DNA of 64,000 nt from Dactylosporangium aurantiacum (GCF_000716715.1 NZ_JNYJ01000025.1:62001-126000); one strand, 5' to 3'; counted from the first letter of the stretch, positions 1 through 8,459 are shown. Program-made: numbers and translations. The notes: a model not told the origin generated them from the sequence alone.

Positions 1-1041
1 CGCACGCTCGGCCGGACCGGCATCCAGGTCAGCGTCCACTGCCTCGGCACGATGATGTTCGGCGCGGTGGGCAACCCCGACCACGACGAGTGCGTGCGCG
101 TCATCCACGCCGCGCTCGATCGGGGCATCAACTTCGTCGACACCGCCGACATGTACTCCGCCGGCGAGTCGGAGCGGATCGTCGGCGCGGCGTTGCGGGG
201 GCGCCGCGACGACGTCGTGCTCGCCACGAAGGTCCACTTCCCGATGGGCGAGGGACCCAACCGGGGCGGCAACTCGCGGCGCTGGATCGTCCGCGCGGTC
301 GAGGACAGCCTGCGCCGGCTCGGCACCGACTGGATCGACCTCTACCAGGTGCACCGCCCCGACGCGACCACCGGCGTCGAGGAGACGCTGTCGGCCCTCA
401 CCGACCTGGAGCGCCAGGGCAAGATCCGCGCGTTCGGCTGCTCGACGTTCCCCGCCGAGCAGGTCGTCGAGGCGCACCACGTGGCGCTGCGGCACGGGCT
501 GTCCGGGTTCCGCACGGAGCAGCCGCCGTACTCGCTGCTGGCCCGCGGCGTCGAGAAGGACCTCCTGCCGGTCGCCGAACGCTACGGCATGGGCGTGCTC
601 ACCTGGAGCCCTCTGGCGTCCGGCTTCCTGACCGGCCGGTACCGCAAGGGCACGCCGGTGGACCTGTCGACCGGCCGCGCCGCGCTCGCCCCGGCCCGCT
701 TCGACCCGGCGCTGCCGGAGAACGCGCGCAAGCTCGACGTGGTCGAGCGGCTGGTGGCGCTCGCCGGCGATCTCGGCCGCACCCTGCCGGAGCTGGCGCT
801 GGCGTTCCCGGTCGCGCAGCCCGCGGTCACCTCGGTCATCATCGGCCCGCGCACCATGGCCCAGCTCGACGCCGCCCTGCGCGGCGCCGACCTCGCGCTG
901 GACGACGCCACCCTGGACCGCGTCGACGAGATCGTCCCGCCGGGCACCGACCTGTACCGCGCCGACGGCGCCTGGCGCCCCCCGTCGCTCGCCGACCCGC
1001 TGCTGCGCCGCCGCCGCCCGGCCGACCGCGCGGCCGCCTGA
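1..1041 (+). CDS. Aldo/keto reductase (5' truncated)
   Basis: The reading frame is open from base 1; the first residues (RTLGRTGIQVS, then LGTMMFG) are the usual second strand of an aldo/keto reductase, so only a few N-terminal codons lie outside the window. It is an NAD(P)H-dependent carbonyl reductase of the (beta/alpha)8 fold. The catalytic tetrad is visible: Asp and Tyr in FVDTADMY, Lys in LATKVHF and His in YQVHRPD. The C-terminal half has the expected EQPPYSLL and WSPLASGFLTGRY segments of the AKR11/YajO-like group. The physiological substrate cannot be read from sequence. It faces a convergent serine hydrolase gene across a strong hairpin. Confidence 0.93.
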   Translation, partial: RTLGRTGIQVSVHCLGTMMFGAVGNPDHDECVRVIHAALDRGINFVDTADMYSAGESERIVGAALRGRRDDVVLATKVHFPMGEGPNRGGNSRRWIVRAVEDSLRRLGTDWIDLYQVHRPDATTGVEETLSALTDLERQGKIRAFGCSTFPAEQVVEAHHVALRHGLSGFRTEQPPYSLLARGVEKDLLPVAERYGMGVLTWSPLASGFLTGRYRKGTPVDLSTGRAALAPARFDPALPENARKLDVVERLVALAGDLGRTLPELALAFPVAQPAVTSVIIGPRTMAQLDAALRGADLALDDATLDRVDEIVPPGTDLYRADGAWRPPSLADPLLRRRRPADRAAA

Positions 1042-1114
1042 GACTCCTTCACCAGCGCGACGGTGCACGCACGGCCGCCTGAGGCTCCTTCGCCGGCGCG
1101 ACGGTGCACGCACG
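1033..1114. repeat. 41-bp tandem duplication over a gene end
   Basis: Two adjacent 41-bp copies (1033-1073 and 1074-1114) differ at only three positions. The first copy contains the last codons and stop of the aldo/keto reductase, so the gene end plus its downstream flank was duplicated. The second copy is non-coding. Confidence 0.85.
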
Positions 1115-1117
1115 GCC

Positions 1118-1148
1118 CGCCGGGGCCGGCCGCGCGGCGGCCCCGGCG
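1118..1148. terminator. Bidirectional hairpin between convergent genes
   Basis: An 11-bp perfect GC-only stem (1118-1128 with 1138-1148) and 9-nt loop lies between two converging genes. There is no T-tract, which is usual for high-GC actinomycete terminators. Confidence 0.6.
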
Positions 1149-1153
1149 ACCGG

Positions 1154-2239
1154 TCAGGCCGCCGCTGCCGCGGCGGCGAGGACGGCGGCGCCGAGGCGGG
1201 CGTTCTCCGGGGCGGGGTAGCCGAACCGGCGCCGGACGTAGCCGTAGGCGACGCCCGCGTCGGGGTCGGCCCAGCCGAGCGAACCGGTCGCGCCGATGTG
1301 CCCGATGGTGCGGGGCCCGAGGTACGGATGCGTCGCCGGGAGGTGCTCGAAGCCGAGCGCGAAGTGGTCCGCCTCGCCGGTCACCAGGTCCACGCCGAGC
1401 GAGTACGGCGCCGCGAACTCGGTGACCGTGGCGGGCTCCAGCAGCGCGGGGCGGCCGTCGAGCGGGCCGGTCGCGGCGGCATACATCCTGGCCACGCCGC
1501 GGGCGTTGCCGACACCGCCGGCCGACGCCGGGCCGAGGGCGCGGACCTGCCGGGTGTTGCCGAAGTCCAGCAGGTCGAACGACGTGTTGAACGCGATCGC
1601 CAGGAACGACGCCGGGTCCGGGGTGAACGCCGGGCCGGGCGCCGGCAGCAGCGGCCGGAACCGCTGCTCCAGCTCCTCGGGCAGGCCCAGCCACAGGTCG
1701 AGGCCGTACGGGGCGCGCAGCCGCTCCTCGTACCACTGCCGCACCGGGCGGCCGGTGACGGCGCGGACCTCGGCGTCCAGCAGCGCGCCCATGGTGATGG
1801 CGTGGTAGCCGTAGGCGGTGCCGGGCTCCCAGAACGGTTTCTGGTCCGCGAGCCGGGCCGCGACCACCCGGTCGTCGGCCGCCTCGGCGATGCTGAACCC
1901 GCCGTCGACGCCGATCAGCCCGGAGCGGTGCCCGAGCAGCTCGCGGACCGTCAGCGGGAACGGCAGGCTCCGCGCCGGCGCGTCGAGCTCCAGCGCGCCC
2001 TCCTGCACCAGCAGCGCGGCGACGAGGTGCGCGGCGCCCTTGGTCACGGAGAACACGCCGGTCAGCGTGTCGCCGTCGACGTCGGCGCCCCACAGGTCGA
2101 CGACCTGGACGCCCCGGTGGTAGACCGCCAGTTGTGAGCCGGTGCCCTCCGGCTCCGCGGCGAGGAAGGCGGCGAACTCCTCGCGGACCGCTTCGAACCC
2201 CGCAGCGACGTGCCCCCGTGCTTCAGTCATGCCGGTCAT
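1154..2239 (-). CDS. Serine hydrolase, beta-lactamase/esterase family
   Basis: A 361-residue protein of the class C beta-lactamase/EstB-like serine hydrolase family (PF00144). The active-site SxxK motif is SVTK near residue 65, followed by the family's LLGHRSGL motif and a Tyr-containing YGYH that takes the place of the YxN motif. The GHIGATGSLGWADP stretch near the C terminus corresponds to the third motif region. No signal peptide is seen, so it is probably cytoplasmic, an esterase or peptidase rather than an antibiotic-resistance beta-lactamase. The start is the ATG at 2239; a second in-frame ATG lies three codons inside. It is divergent from the exported propeller gene. Confidence 0.9.
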   Translation of the reverse strand: MTGMTEARGHVAAGFEAVREEFAAFLAAEPEGTGSQLAVYHRGVQVVDLWGADVDGDTLTGVFSVTKGAAHLVAALLVQEGALELDAPARSLPFPLTVRELLGHRSGLIGVDGGFSIAEAADDRVVAARLADQKPFWEPGTAYGYHAITMGALLDAEVRAVTGRPVRQWYEERLRAPYGLDLWLGLPEELEQRFRPLLPAPGPAFTPDPASFLAIAFNTSFDLLDFGNTRQVRALGPASAGGVGNARGVARMYAAATGPLDGRPALLEPATVTEFAAPYSLGVDLVTGEADHFALGFEHLPATHPYLGPRTIGHIGATGSLGWADPDAGVAYGYVRRRFGYPAPENARLGAAVLAAAAAAA

Positions 2240-2356
2240 TCTCGTGCGGTACCGCCACCGCCGGCGACATCGGGCTGATCACAGCGCCGGGCGGGAATAG
2301 CGGGCGCGCTCCTTCGGTCGTTCGGCTCCTGTCGGAGGCCACGACGTGTCCGTACA

Positions 2357-2378
2357 CTCCTCGATGATCATCGAGGAG
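2357..2378. promoter_or_regulatory. 22-bp perfect palindrome overlapping a ribosome-binding site
   Basis: The 22 bases 2357-2378 (half-site CTCCTCGATGA) are a perfect palindrome. Its right arm contains most of the Shine-Dalgarno GGAGG (2375-2379) of the gene starting at 2385, and a TACACT hexamer (2353-2358) abuts the left arm. It could be a repressor operator or an mRNA hairpin hiding the ribosome-binding site. The rest of the divergent intergenic region 2240-2356 shows no other clear signal. Confidence 0.6.
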
Positions 2379-2384
2379 GATGTC

Positions 2385-4427
2385 GTGTCGTTCGCGCTCT
2401 CGCGTCGCGCCGCCATGCGCGGTGTCGTCGCCGCCGCCACCGCTGCCGTCGTCGCGCCGGCGGTCCTCGGGCGGCCGAGGGCCGCCCGTGCGTCGCTGCC
2501 CGGCGCGCCCGGACGGATCACGTACCGGAAGGTCAGCGCCGTATGGATCGCGGACGCCGACGGCTCCGCGGCACGGGAGCTGGTGCCGAGCGCCTGGGCC
2601 GGCTCCGGCGGGTGGGCGCCGGACGGGAGCCGGTTCGTCTTCCCCTTCAACCCTGACGGTCCGCAGTCGATCCGGGCGGACGGCACCAACCGCAACGCGC
2701 TCACCCCGGGCACCACCCTCTCCTCGAACGAGCCGGTGTACACCCCCGACGGCCGGTACGTCGTGTACTCCACCTACGGACGGCTGCTCATCGCGAGCAG
2801 CAGCGGCACCTGGTCGTCGGGGGCGCCGCTGTTCGACGCGCCCGGGGAGCCAGGGCTCTGGGACAGCCGGCCCGCCGTCGCCGGCGACGGCACCATCGTC
2901 TTCCAGCGCCACCTGGCGAGCACCGCGTACGACTACGAGACCGGCGACATCTACCGGGTCGACGGCGACACCGCCGTCACTAGGATCATCCAGAACGGCT
3001 GGGGTGCGGACTTCGCCCCGGACAGCACCCGGATCGCGTTCGTCCGCACGTACGGGCAGCACCGCCAGATCTGGATCGCCGACGCCGACGGCGGCAACCA
3101 GGTGCAGCTGACCACCGAGGAGAACGCCGGCAGCACCCACAACCAGGACCCGGCGTGGTCACCGGCGGGCGACGCCATGCTCTTCACCAGCTACACGGTC
3201 CACGGGGATCCCCAGGTCAAACGCATGGACCTGGCCACCAAGACGGTGGTCACGGTCGCCGCGTACGGCTCGCTGCCCACGTGGCAGCCGGTCACGACCA
3301 ACGTGGTGGAGCGGGTCTGGGGGCAGACGGCGTTGGACACCGCGGTCGCCACGTCCCGCTACAACTGGGCCGACCACGGGGTCGACGACGGCGTGCGCGG
3401 GCCGGCCAAGGCGGTGGTGCTGTCCCGCGACGACGTGTACCTCGACGCGCTCGGCGGTTCCGCGCTCGCCGTGCGCAAGCAGGGCCCGCTGCTGATCACC
3501 CCGCCCGGCGGGCTGCACGCCTCGACCAGGGCCGAGCTGCAGCGCATCCTCGCCCCGGGCGGCACGGTGTACCTGCTCGGCGGCACCGTCGCGCTGTCGG
3601 CGAAGGTGGAGAGCCAGGTCACGGCGCTCGGCTACACCGTCGTGCGGCTGTGGGGCGCCACCGAGTACGACACCGCCATCGCCATCGCCAAGGAGATCGA
3701 GCCCAGGCCGAACGCGGTCATCCTGGCCACCGCACTGCAGTACTACGACGCGCTGGCCGCCGGCGCCGCGGCCGGCGCCAACCCCGGCACCGTCATCGTG
3801 CTCACCGCCGGCGACACCATGCCCGCCGCGACCGCCGCCTACCTCAACTCGCTCAACCCCGACCCGAACACCGGCACCCGGATGATCGGCGTCGGCGGCC
3901 CCGGGGTCCGGGCGCTGCTCGGCGGCTACCAGGCCGACCAGATGCCGTCCTGGCCCGATACGCTGCACTACTGGCCGGTGTTCGGCGCGACCGAGTTCGA
4001 GACCGCGGCCGCCGTCGCCGACTTCTTCTTCGACGCCCCCCGCACCGCCGCTGTCGCGACCGCGACGACCTGGTTCGACGCGCTGACCGGCGGCGCGATG
4101 GTCGGCGCCAACCACGGCCCGCTGCTGCTGTCCGCCCCCGGCACGCTCAGCCCCGCCACCCTCGACTACCTGTCCCGCAACGCCGCCTCGCTGAAGTACG
4201 CGACCATGCTCGGCGGCGTCCTGGCGTTGAAGGACACCCTCGTCTCCGCCCTGGGCGACGCCGTCTCGGCACCCGGCGCGTACACCTACGTGCAGTACAC
4301 CGAGCATTTCGTCCCGCAGCATCTGCGGGCCCGGTCGCTGGCCGGCGGCAGCCAGGAGCGACGAGTCAGCACCGCCGCCGGGATGCCCGGGGTCGTGCAC
4401 CGCCCGCCCGCCCGGGCAACGCACTGA
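2385..4427 (+). CDS. Tat-exported beta-propeller protein with cell-wall-binding repeats
   Basis: The start chosen is GTG 2385, five bases after a perfect GGAGG; an in-frame GTG at 2346 has no such site. The 680-residue product opens with a twin-arginine signal (SRRAAM, hydrophobic stretch, ARA cleavage near residue 36). Residues about 42-310 are TolB/WD-like propeller blades, with repeated W-x-AD-x-DG and WAPDGSRFVF, FAPDSTRIAF and WSPAGDAMLF units. Residues about 315-650 hold three cell-wall-binding repeat 2 units (PF04122), with recurring RLWGATEYDTA- and VFGATEFETA-type motifs and ALAAGAAAGANPGTVIVL-like strands. It is therefore a folded exported surface protein. Its ligand is unknown. A palindrome covers the ribosome-binding site. 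Confidence 0.9.
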   Translation: MSFALSRRAAMRGVVAAATAAVVAPAVLGRPRAARASLPGAPGRITYRKVSAVWIADADGSAARELVPSAWAGSGGWAPDGSRFVFPFNPDGPQSIRADGTNRNALTPGTTLSSNEPVYTPDGRYVVYSTYGRLLIASSSGTWSSGAPLFDAPGEPGLWDSRPAVAGDGTIVFQRHLASTAYDYETGDIYRVDGDTAVTRIIQNGWGADFAPDSTRIAFVRTYGQHRQIWIADADGGNQVQLTTEENAGSTHNQDPAWSPAGDAMLFTSYTVHGDPQVKRMDLATKTVVTVAAYGSLPTWQPVTTNVVERVWGQTALDTAVATSRYNWADHGVDDGVRGPAKAVVLSRDDVYLDALGGSALAVRKQGPLLITPPGGLHASTRAELQRILAPGGTVYLLGGTVALSAKVESQVTALGYTVVRLWGATEYDTAIAIAKEIEPRPNAVILATALQYYDALAAGAAAGANPGTVIVLTAGDTMPAATAAYLNSLNPDPNTGTRMIGVGGPGVRALLGGYQADQMPSWPDTLHYWPVFGATEFETAAAVADFFFDAPRTAAVATATTWFDALTGGAMVGANHGPLLLSAPGTLSPATLDYLSRNAASLKYATMLGGVLALKDTLVSALGDAVSAPGAYTYVQYTEHFVPQHLRARSLAGGSQERRVSTAAGMPGVVHRPPARATH

Positions 4428-4521
4428 TGCCGCACGCGACGACAGGCCGCTCACGCCACGCGTCGTTTCCGCAGGGTCGCACGGTATGACCGCCGCAGAC
4501 CCACCGGCCGTGCTGGCGCGA

Positions 4522-4585
4522 TCGGCGAGTGAGATGGCGGGTTCGGCGAGTGAACCGGGGCCGGTGGCCTCCTAGCGTTGGAGGC
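4522..4585 (+). promoter_or_regulatory. Promoter with two 21-bp-spaced direct repeats
   Basis: TCGGCGAGTGA occurs twice, at 4522-4532 and 4543-4553, exactly 21 bp apart. The second copy overlaps a -35-like GTGAAC (4550-4555), 17 bases before TAGCGT (4573-4578). A 6-bp inverted repeat (4567-4572/4580-4585) brackets the -10. The arrangement resembles AraC half-sites, and an AraC-family gene is in the operon that follows. Confidence 0.5.
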
Positions 4586-4623
4586 ACGCGGTCGCCAAGG
4601 GCCGCCGGGCTGGGGGAAGAGCT

Positions 4624-5433
4624 GTGCTGACTGTGCTGGTGACCGGGGCGTCGTCCGGGATGGGCAAGGCCGTGGCGGTGAAGCTGCTGGCCGAGGGGCA
4701 CGCCGTCTACGCGGTGGCGCGGCGGGAGGAGCGGATGCGGGATCTTGCCGCGCTCGGCGCCGTCGTGGTGGCGGCGGACGTCACGGTCGACGACGACCTG
4801 GTGCGACTGGTGGAGCGGGTGACCGCCGAGCGGGGCGGCGTCGACGTGCTGGTCAACAACGCCGGCTTCGGGCTGTACGGGGCCGTGGAGGACGTGTCCC
4901 TGGACGACGCGCGCCGACAGTTCGAGGTGAACCTGTTCGGGCTGGCCCGCCTCACCCAGCTGGTGCTGCCGGGCATGCGGCGGCGCGGGTCGGGGCGGAT
5001 CGTGAACATGTCGTCGATGGGCGGCAAGATCTACACCCCGCTCGGCGCCTGGTACCATGCCACGAAGCACGCGGTGGAGGGCTGGTCGGACTGCCTGCGG
5101 CTGGAGCTCGCGCCGCTGGGCATCGACGTGATCGTCATCGAGCCGGGCCTGATCGACACGGAGTTCGCCGACGTGGTCACCGGGCCGTTGCTGGCGCGGT
5201 CCGCGGCCGGGGCGTACGCCACCCTCGCGACCAAGGTGGCCGACAGCACGCGGAAGATGTACGCCGGTGGCGCCACGCCGCCGTCGGTGATCGCGGACGT
5301 GATCGAGAAGGCCGTCACCGCGCGCCGGCCGAGGACGCGCTACGCCGCCGGCCGGTACGCGAAGATACTCATGGCCACGCGAAAGTGGCTCGGCGACCGG
5401 GTGTACGACCGGTCGATCATGGCTCGGTTGTAG
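4624..5433 (+). CDS. Short-chain dehydrogenase/reductase
   Basis: A 269-residue classical SDR. The cofactor motif TGASSGMG is near residue 8, NNAG near 80, and the catalytic Ser (NMSSMGG) and Tyr-Lys (YHATK) are intact. The EPGLIDTEF segment follows the catalytic pair as usual. The start is GTG 4624 behind a GGGGGAAGA ribosome-binding site. An oxidoreductase for an unknown small alcohol or ketone is the safest call. It is 13 bases from the AraC-family gene and probably co-transcribed with it. Confidence 0.93.
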   Translation: MLTVLVTGASSGMGKAVAVKLLAEGHAVYAVARREERMRDLAALGAVVVAADVTVDDDLVRLVERVTAERGGVDVLVNNAGFGLYGAVEDVSLDDARRQFEVNLFGLARLTQLVLPGMRRRGSGRIVNMSSMGGKIYTPLGAWYHATKHAVEGWSDCLRLELAPLGIDVIVIEPGLIDTEFADVVTGPLLARSAAGAYATLATKVADSTRKMYAGGATPPSVIADVIEKAVTARRPRTRYAAGRYAKILMATRKWLGDRVYDRSIMARL

Positions 5434-5446
5434 GCGGGATGCACCG

Positions 5447-6463
5447 ATGAGCTCGGATCGTTTCACGGTCGGTCCCTCGGGCCGGGCGCTGCTCGCCGAC
5501 CTCGGCGTCGACCTGGCCGGCGTGCTGCGCCGGGCGAGGCTGCCGACGGCGGTCTACACGCACGGGACCGCCGAGCTCAGCACCGCCGAGTACTACGCCT
5601 TCTGGCGCGCGCTGGACGAGGAGGCCGGTGACCCGCTGCTGCCGATCCGGATCGGCCGGGCGATGCGCGCGGAGGTCTTCGACCCGCCGCTGTTCGCGGC
5701 GTTCTGCAGCCCGGACCTCAGCGTCGCCGCGGCGCGGCTCGCCACGTACAAGAAGCTGATCGGCCCGCTGCGGCTGGAGGTCGGCGAGGGCGGCGGCGCC
5801 CTGACGATCGCGATGCACTGGCCCGAGGCGGAGACCGCCCCGGCGGCCCTGGTGCTCACTGAGCTGATCTTCTGGGTGGCGCTGGCCCGCATCGCCACCC
5901 GCGAGGAGGTCCGGCCGTTGCGGTTCGCCGCGCCCGCCGGCACGACGCCCGGGCAGGCCGCGGCGTACCGGGACTATCTCGGCGCCCCGGTCGAGCGCTC
6001 GGCCGTCGCGACCGTCACGTTCTCCCGCGCCGACGCCGAGCGACCCTTCCTGACCGCGAACGAGCGGATGTGGGAGTACTTCGAGCCCGGCCTGCGCCGG
6101 CGGCTCACCGAGTTCGAGACCCAGCCGTCAGCCACCGAGCTGGTCCGCCAGGTGCTGCTGCGGCTGCTGCCGGCGGGCACGGCGACGCTGGACGCGGTGG
6201 CGCGGGAGCTGGCGGTCAGCGCCCGGACGCTGCAGCGCCGGCTGCAGCTGGAGGGGACCGCGTTCCAGGACGTGCTGCGCCGGACCCGGGAGGCGCTGGC
6301 CAGGCACTACCTGTCCACGTCACGGATGAACCCGGCCGAGATCGCCTACCTGCTCGGCTACGACGACACGAACTCCTTCTACCGGGCGTTCCACGGTTGG
6401 ACCGGCCGGACACCGGAGCAGTTCAGGACCGTGGCCGCGGCGGCGCCGGGCCCCGTGGGGTGA
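5447..6463 (+). CDS. AraC-family transcriptional regulator (OruR/arabinose-binding type)
   Basis: A 338-residue regulator. Residues about 20-200 match the long N-terminal effector domain of the PF12625 type (YYAFWRALDEEAGDPLLPIRIG). The C-terminal 100 residues are the double AraC helix-turn-helix, with LAVSARTLQRRL as the first recognition region and AEIAYLLGYDDTNSFYRAFHGWTGRTPEQFR as the conserved signature. It follows the SDR gene and probably controls the shared promoter, where 21-bp direct repeats suit an AraC dimer. The ligand is unknown. Confidence 0.93.
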   Translation: MSSDRFTVGPSGRALLADLGVDLAGVLRRARLPTAVYTHGTAELSTAEYYAFWRALDEEAGDPLLPIRIGRAMRAEVFDPPLFAAFCSPDLSVAAARLATYKKLIGPLRLEVGEGGGALTIAMHWPEAETAPAALVLTELIFWVALARIATREEVRPLRFAAPAGTTPGQAAAYRDYLGAPVERSAVATVTFSRADAERPFLTANERMWEYFEPGLRRRLTEFETQPSATELVRQVLLRLLPAGTATLDAVARELAVSARTLQRRLQLEGTAFQDVLRRTREALARHYLSTSRMNPAEIAYLLGYDDTNSFYRAFHGWTGRTPEQFRTVAAAAPGPVG

Positions 6464-6657
6464 CGCTGCCGGGCCGCGGCGGACGGCCGGTAAGTGCGAC
6501 CCACTCGCCGGCGCTCGCCGCGTTGCCGGCGGCGACCGTCCTGGAGCTCGGCGAGCACGGCATCCGGACCACGGCATGGGCGGACCTCGCCGTCGTGGGG
6601 CACACCCGGGCGTTCCTGGAGCGGCCCGACCGGTACCTGCGCCACCTGCTCGACTGA
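6460..6657 (+). pseudogene. Small ORF resembling a hydrolase C-terminus
   Basis: A 65-codon frame starting GTG at 6460, overlapping the AraC stop codon. The product (LPAATVLELGEHGIR, then AFLERPDRYLRHLLD) looks like the last strand, histidine loop and terminal helix of an alpha/beta hydrolase. No other part of such an enzyme lies upstream. It may be the remnant of a deleted third gene of the operon. Alternatively it is a translationally coupled small protein of unknown role. Confidence 0.4.
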
Positions 6658-6689
6658 CAGCCGCCACCGGGATCGGCGACAATCGTGCC

Positions 6690-6725
6690 TTGACAAAGGG
6701 GTGGGTCCACAGTGGACGATTTGGC
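6690..6725 (+). promoter_or_regulatory. Candidate leaderless promoter
   Basis: A perfect -35 TTGACA (6690-6695) is followed after 19 bases by GACGAT (6715-6720), which ends five bases before the GTG at 6726. Transcription would then start at or beside the start codon. No Shine-Dalgarno sequence is present, which agrees with a leaderless mRNA. Confidence 0.5.
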
Positions 6726-7634
6726 GTGCGGATTCTCGTGGTGGGTGGCAGTGGTCTGATCGGTGCGCACGTGGCGGAGGTGCTGCGGGAGCGCGGGCAC
6801 GCGGTGACCGCGACGGCGCGCACGGCACAACCGGGCAGCGACGAGCTGCTCGACGTGGGCGGCGCGACCGTCGAGCAGTTCCGGGCGCTGCTCGCCGGGC
6901 ACGACGGCGTGGTGTACGCCGCCCGCACCGACGAGCAGCAGGCGTTGCGCAAGCCGATCTACCCGGTGTTCCGGGCCGATCTCGTCGAGCCGGTGGTGCG
7001 GCTGTTCACCGCGGCCCGCCTCGAAGGGCTCACCCGTGGCGTGGTGATGGGCTCGTACTACACGTACTTCGACCGGTCGCACCCGCAGTGGCGGCTGCCG
7101 CAGCGGCACACGTACATCCGCTGCCGGGTCGAACAGGCGCAGGAGGCGCGCACCGCCGCCGGGCCGGACCTGCCGGTCGCGGTGCTGGAGCTGCCGTTCG
7201 TGTTCGGCCGGGCCGGCGACCGGTTGCCGAACTGGTCCGGGCCGTTGGAGCGGTGGGCACGTTCGCGCTCGCCGCTGCTGGCGCCCGTCGGCGGCTCGGC
7301 GGCGGCCTCGGCCCGCAGCGTCGCGATCGTCGCCGCCGACGCGCTCGAGGAGCGCCGGGGCGACGACATCCCGATCGCCGACGAGAACCTCACCTGGGAC
7401 GTGATGCTGGCGCGGATCGCGGCGGCGGTCGGGCGCCCGCGCAAGGTCCGCCGCCTGCCCGCCGCCGTGATGCGCGGCGCGACCCGCCTCGGCGGCGGGC
7501 TGCAGGCCCTCGGCCGCAAGGAGTCCGGGATCAACCCGGGTCACGTCGCGGACCTGCTGCTCGCCGAGCTGTTCATCGAGCCGGTGACCGGCCGGTCCCT
7601 GGACCCGTCGGTCAAGGAGACGTTCGCCGGCTGA
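6726..7634 (+). CDS. NAD-dependent epimerase/dehydratase family protein
   Basis: A 302-residue extended-SDR protein. GGSGLIGAHV at residues 7-16 is the Rossmann nucleotide-binding loop directly after the start. The usual active-site YxxxK is not obvious: the region around SYYTYFDRSHPQWRL and YIRCRVEQAQEA aligns only loosely, so it may be an atypical, non-epimerase member. The GTG 6726 start puts the Rossmann strand at residue 2, and the upstream frame has no conserved sequence. It is convergent with the next SDR. Confidence 0.8.
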   Translation: MRILVVGGSGLIGAHVAEVLRERGHAVTATARTAQPGSDELLDVGGATVEQFRALLAGHDGVVYAARTDEQQALRKPIYPVFRADLVEPVVRLFTAARLEGLTRGVVMGSYYTYFDRSHPQWRLPQRHTYIRCRVEQAQEARTAAGPDLPVAVLELPFVFGRAGDRLPNWSGPLERWARSRSPLLAPVGGSAAASARSVAIVAADALEERRGDDIPIADENLTWDVMLARIAAAVGRPRKVRRLPAAVMRGATRLGGGLQALGRKESGINPGHVADLLLAELFIEPVTGRSLDPSVKETFAG

Positions 7635-7643
7635 GGCGCGTGG

Positions 7644-8378
7644 TCACCATGGCACGACGCCGGCGTCCTCGAAGAACGAACCGGTCGGGCCGCCGTCGGG
7701 CAGGGTCGCCAGCCGGATCGCCACGGCCGCGCCCTGCTCGGGCGTGCGCACCCCGCGGAAGCCGTTGAGGTCCGTGGCGACGTAGCCGGGGCAGGCCGCG
7801 TTGATCAGGATGTTGGTGTCCCGCAGCTCCTTGGCGTACTGGATGGTGACGGCGTTGAGGAACGTCTTGGACGGCGAGTAGGCGGCCGACAGCGGGCCGA
7901 TCGTCAGCTCGGACGCGCCGGCCTCGGTCTGCCGGGTGAGGGAGCCGACGCCGCTGGACATGTTGACGATGCGCGGCGACGCGGCCCGGCGCAGCAGCGG
8001 CAGCATCGCGTTGGTCACCCGGACCACCCCGATGACGTTGGTCTCCACGACGGTACGCAGCACCTGCGGCGACACGGCCGTCGGGTGCTGCGGCACACCG
8101 CCGGTGATGGCGGCGTTGTTCACGAGCGCGTCGAGCCGGCCGGCCCGCTCCCGCAGCAGTCGCGCGGCGGCGGTGACGCTCGCGTCGTCGGTCACGTCGA
8201 GCGGCACGCCGAACGCGTCGACGCCCGCGGCCCGCAGCTTCTCCACGGCGGCCTCGCGCCGGTGCTCGTCGCGGGCGCCGACGCCGACGCTCCAGCCGAG
8301 CGCGCCGAGCCCGGCCGCGATCTCGTACCCGATGCCCTTGTTCGCGCCGGTCACCAGCGCGATCTTCGATTCGGTCAT
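7644..8378 (-). CDS. Short-chain dehydrogenase/reductase
   Basis: A 244-residue classical SDR with TGANKGIG near residue 11, NNAA near 90, catalytic Ser in NMSSGVG and Tyr/Lys in YSPSK. It resembles carbonyl reductase-like SDRs from plants and actinomycetes (SKTFLNAVTIQYAKELRDTN). The start is ATG 8378; the frame continues upstream, but that part is antisense to the LysR gene and not conserved. It is divergent from the LysR gene across 81 bp, so it is the likely target of that regulator. Its last 20 residues closely resemble an SDR remnant at 35.5 kb. Confidence 0.93.
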   Translation of the reverse strand: MTESKIALVTGANKGIGYEIAAGLGALGWSVGVGARDEHRREAAVEKLRAAGVDAFGVPLDVTDDASVTAAARLLRERAGRLDALVNNAAITGGVPQHPTAVSPQVLRTVVETNVIGVVRVTNAMLPLLRRAASPRIVNMSSGVGSLTRQTEAGASELTIGPLSAAYSPSKTFLNAVTIQYAKELRDTNILINAACPGYVATDLNGFRGVRTPEQGAAVAIRLATLPDGGPTGSFFEDAGVVPW

Positions 8379-8421
8379 GGCTCGATCCTGGCCGCGGCCC
8401 GCCAGGCGACCAACACCGTCT

Positions 8422-8448
8422 GGGTAGCCGGCGATACCCTGCGGGTAT
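8422..8448. promoter_or_regulatory. LysR-type box in divergent intergenic region
   Basis: ATACCCTGCGGGTAT (8434-8448) is an inverted repeat containing an exact T-N11-A core. An additional GGGTA half-site (8422-8426) forms a second inverted pair with TACCC (8435-8439). It lies between the SDR and LysR genes, the classical place for LysR autoregulation and target activation. Confidence 0.65.
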
Positions 8449-8459
8449 TGTTGGGCGAC

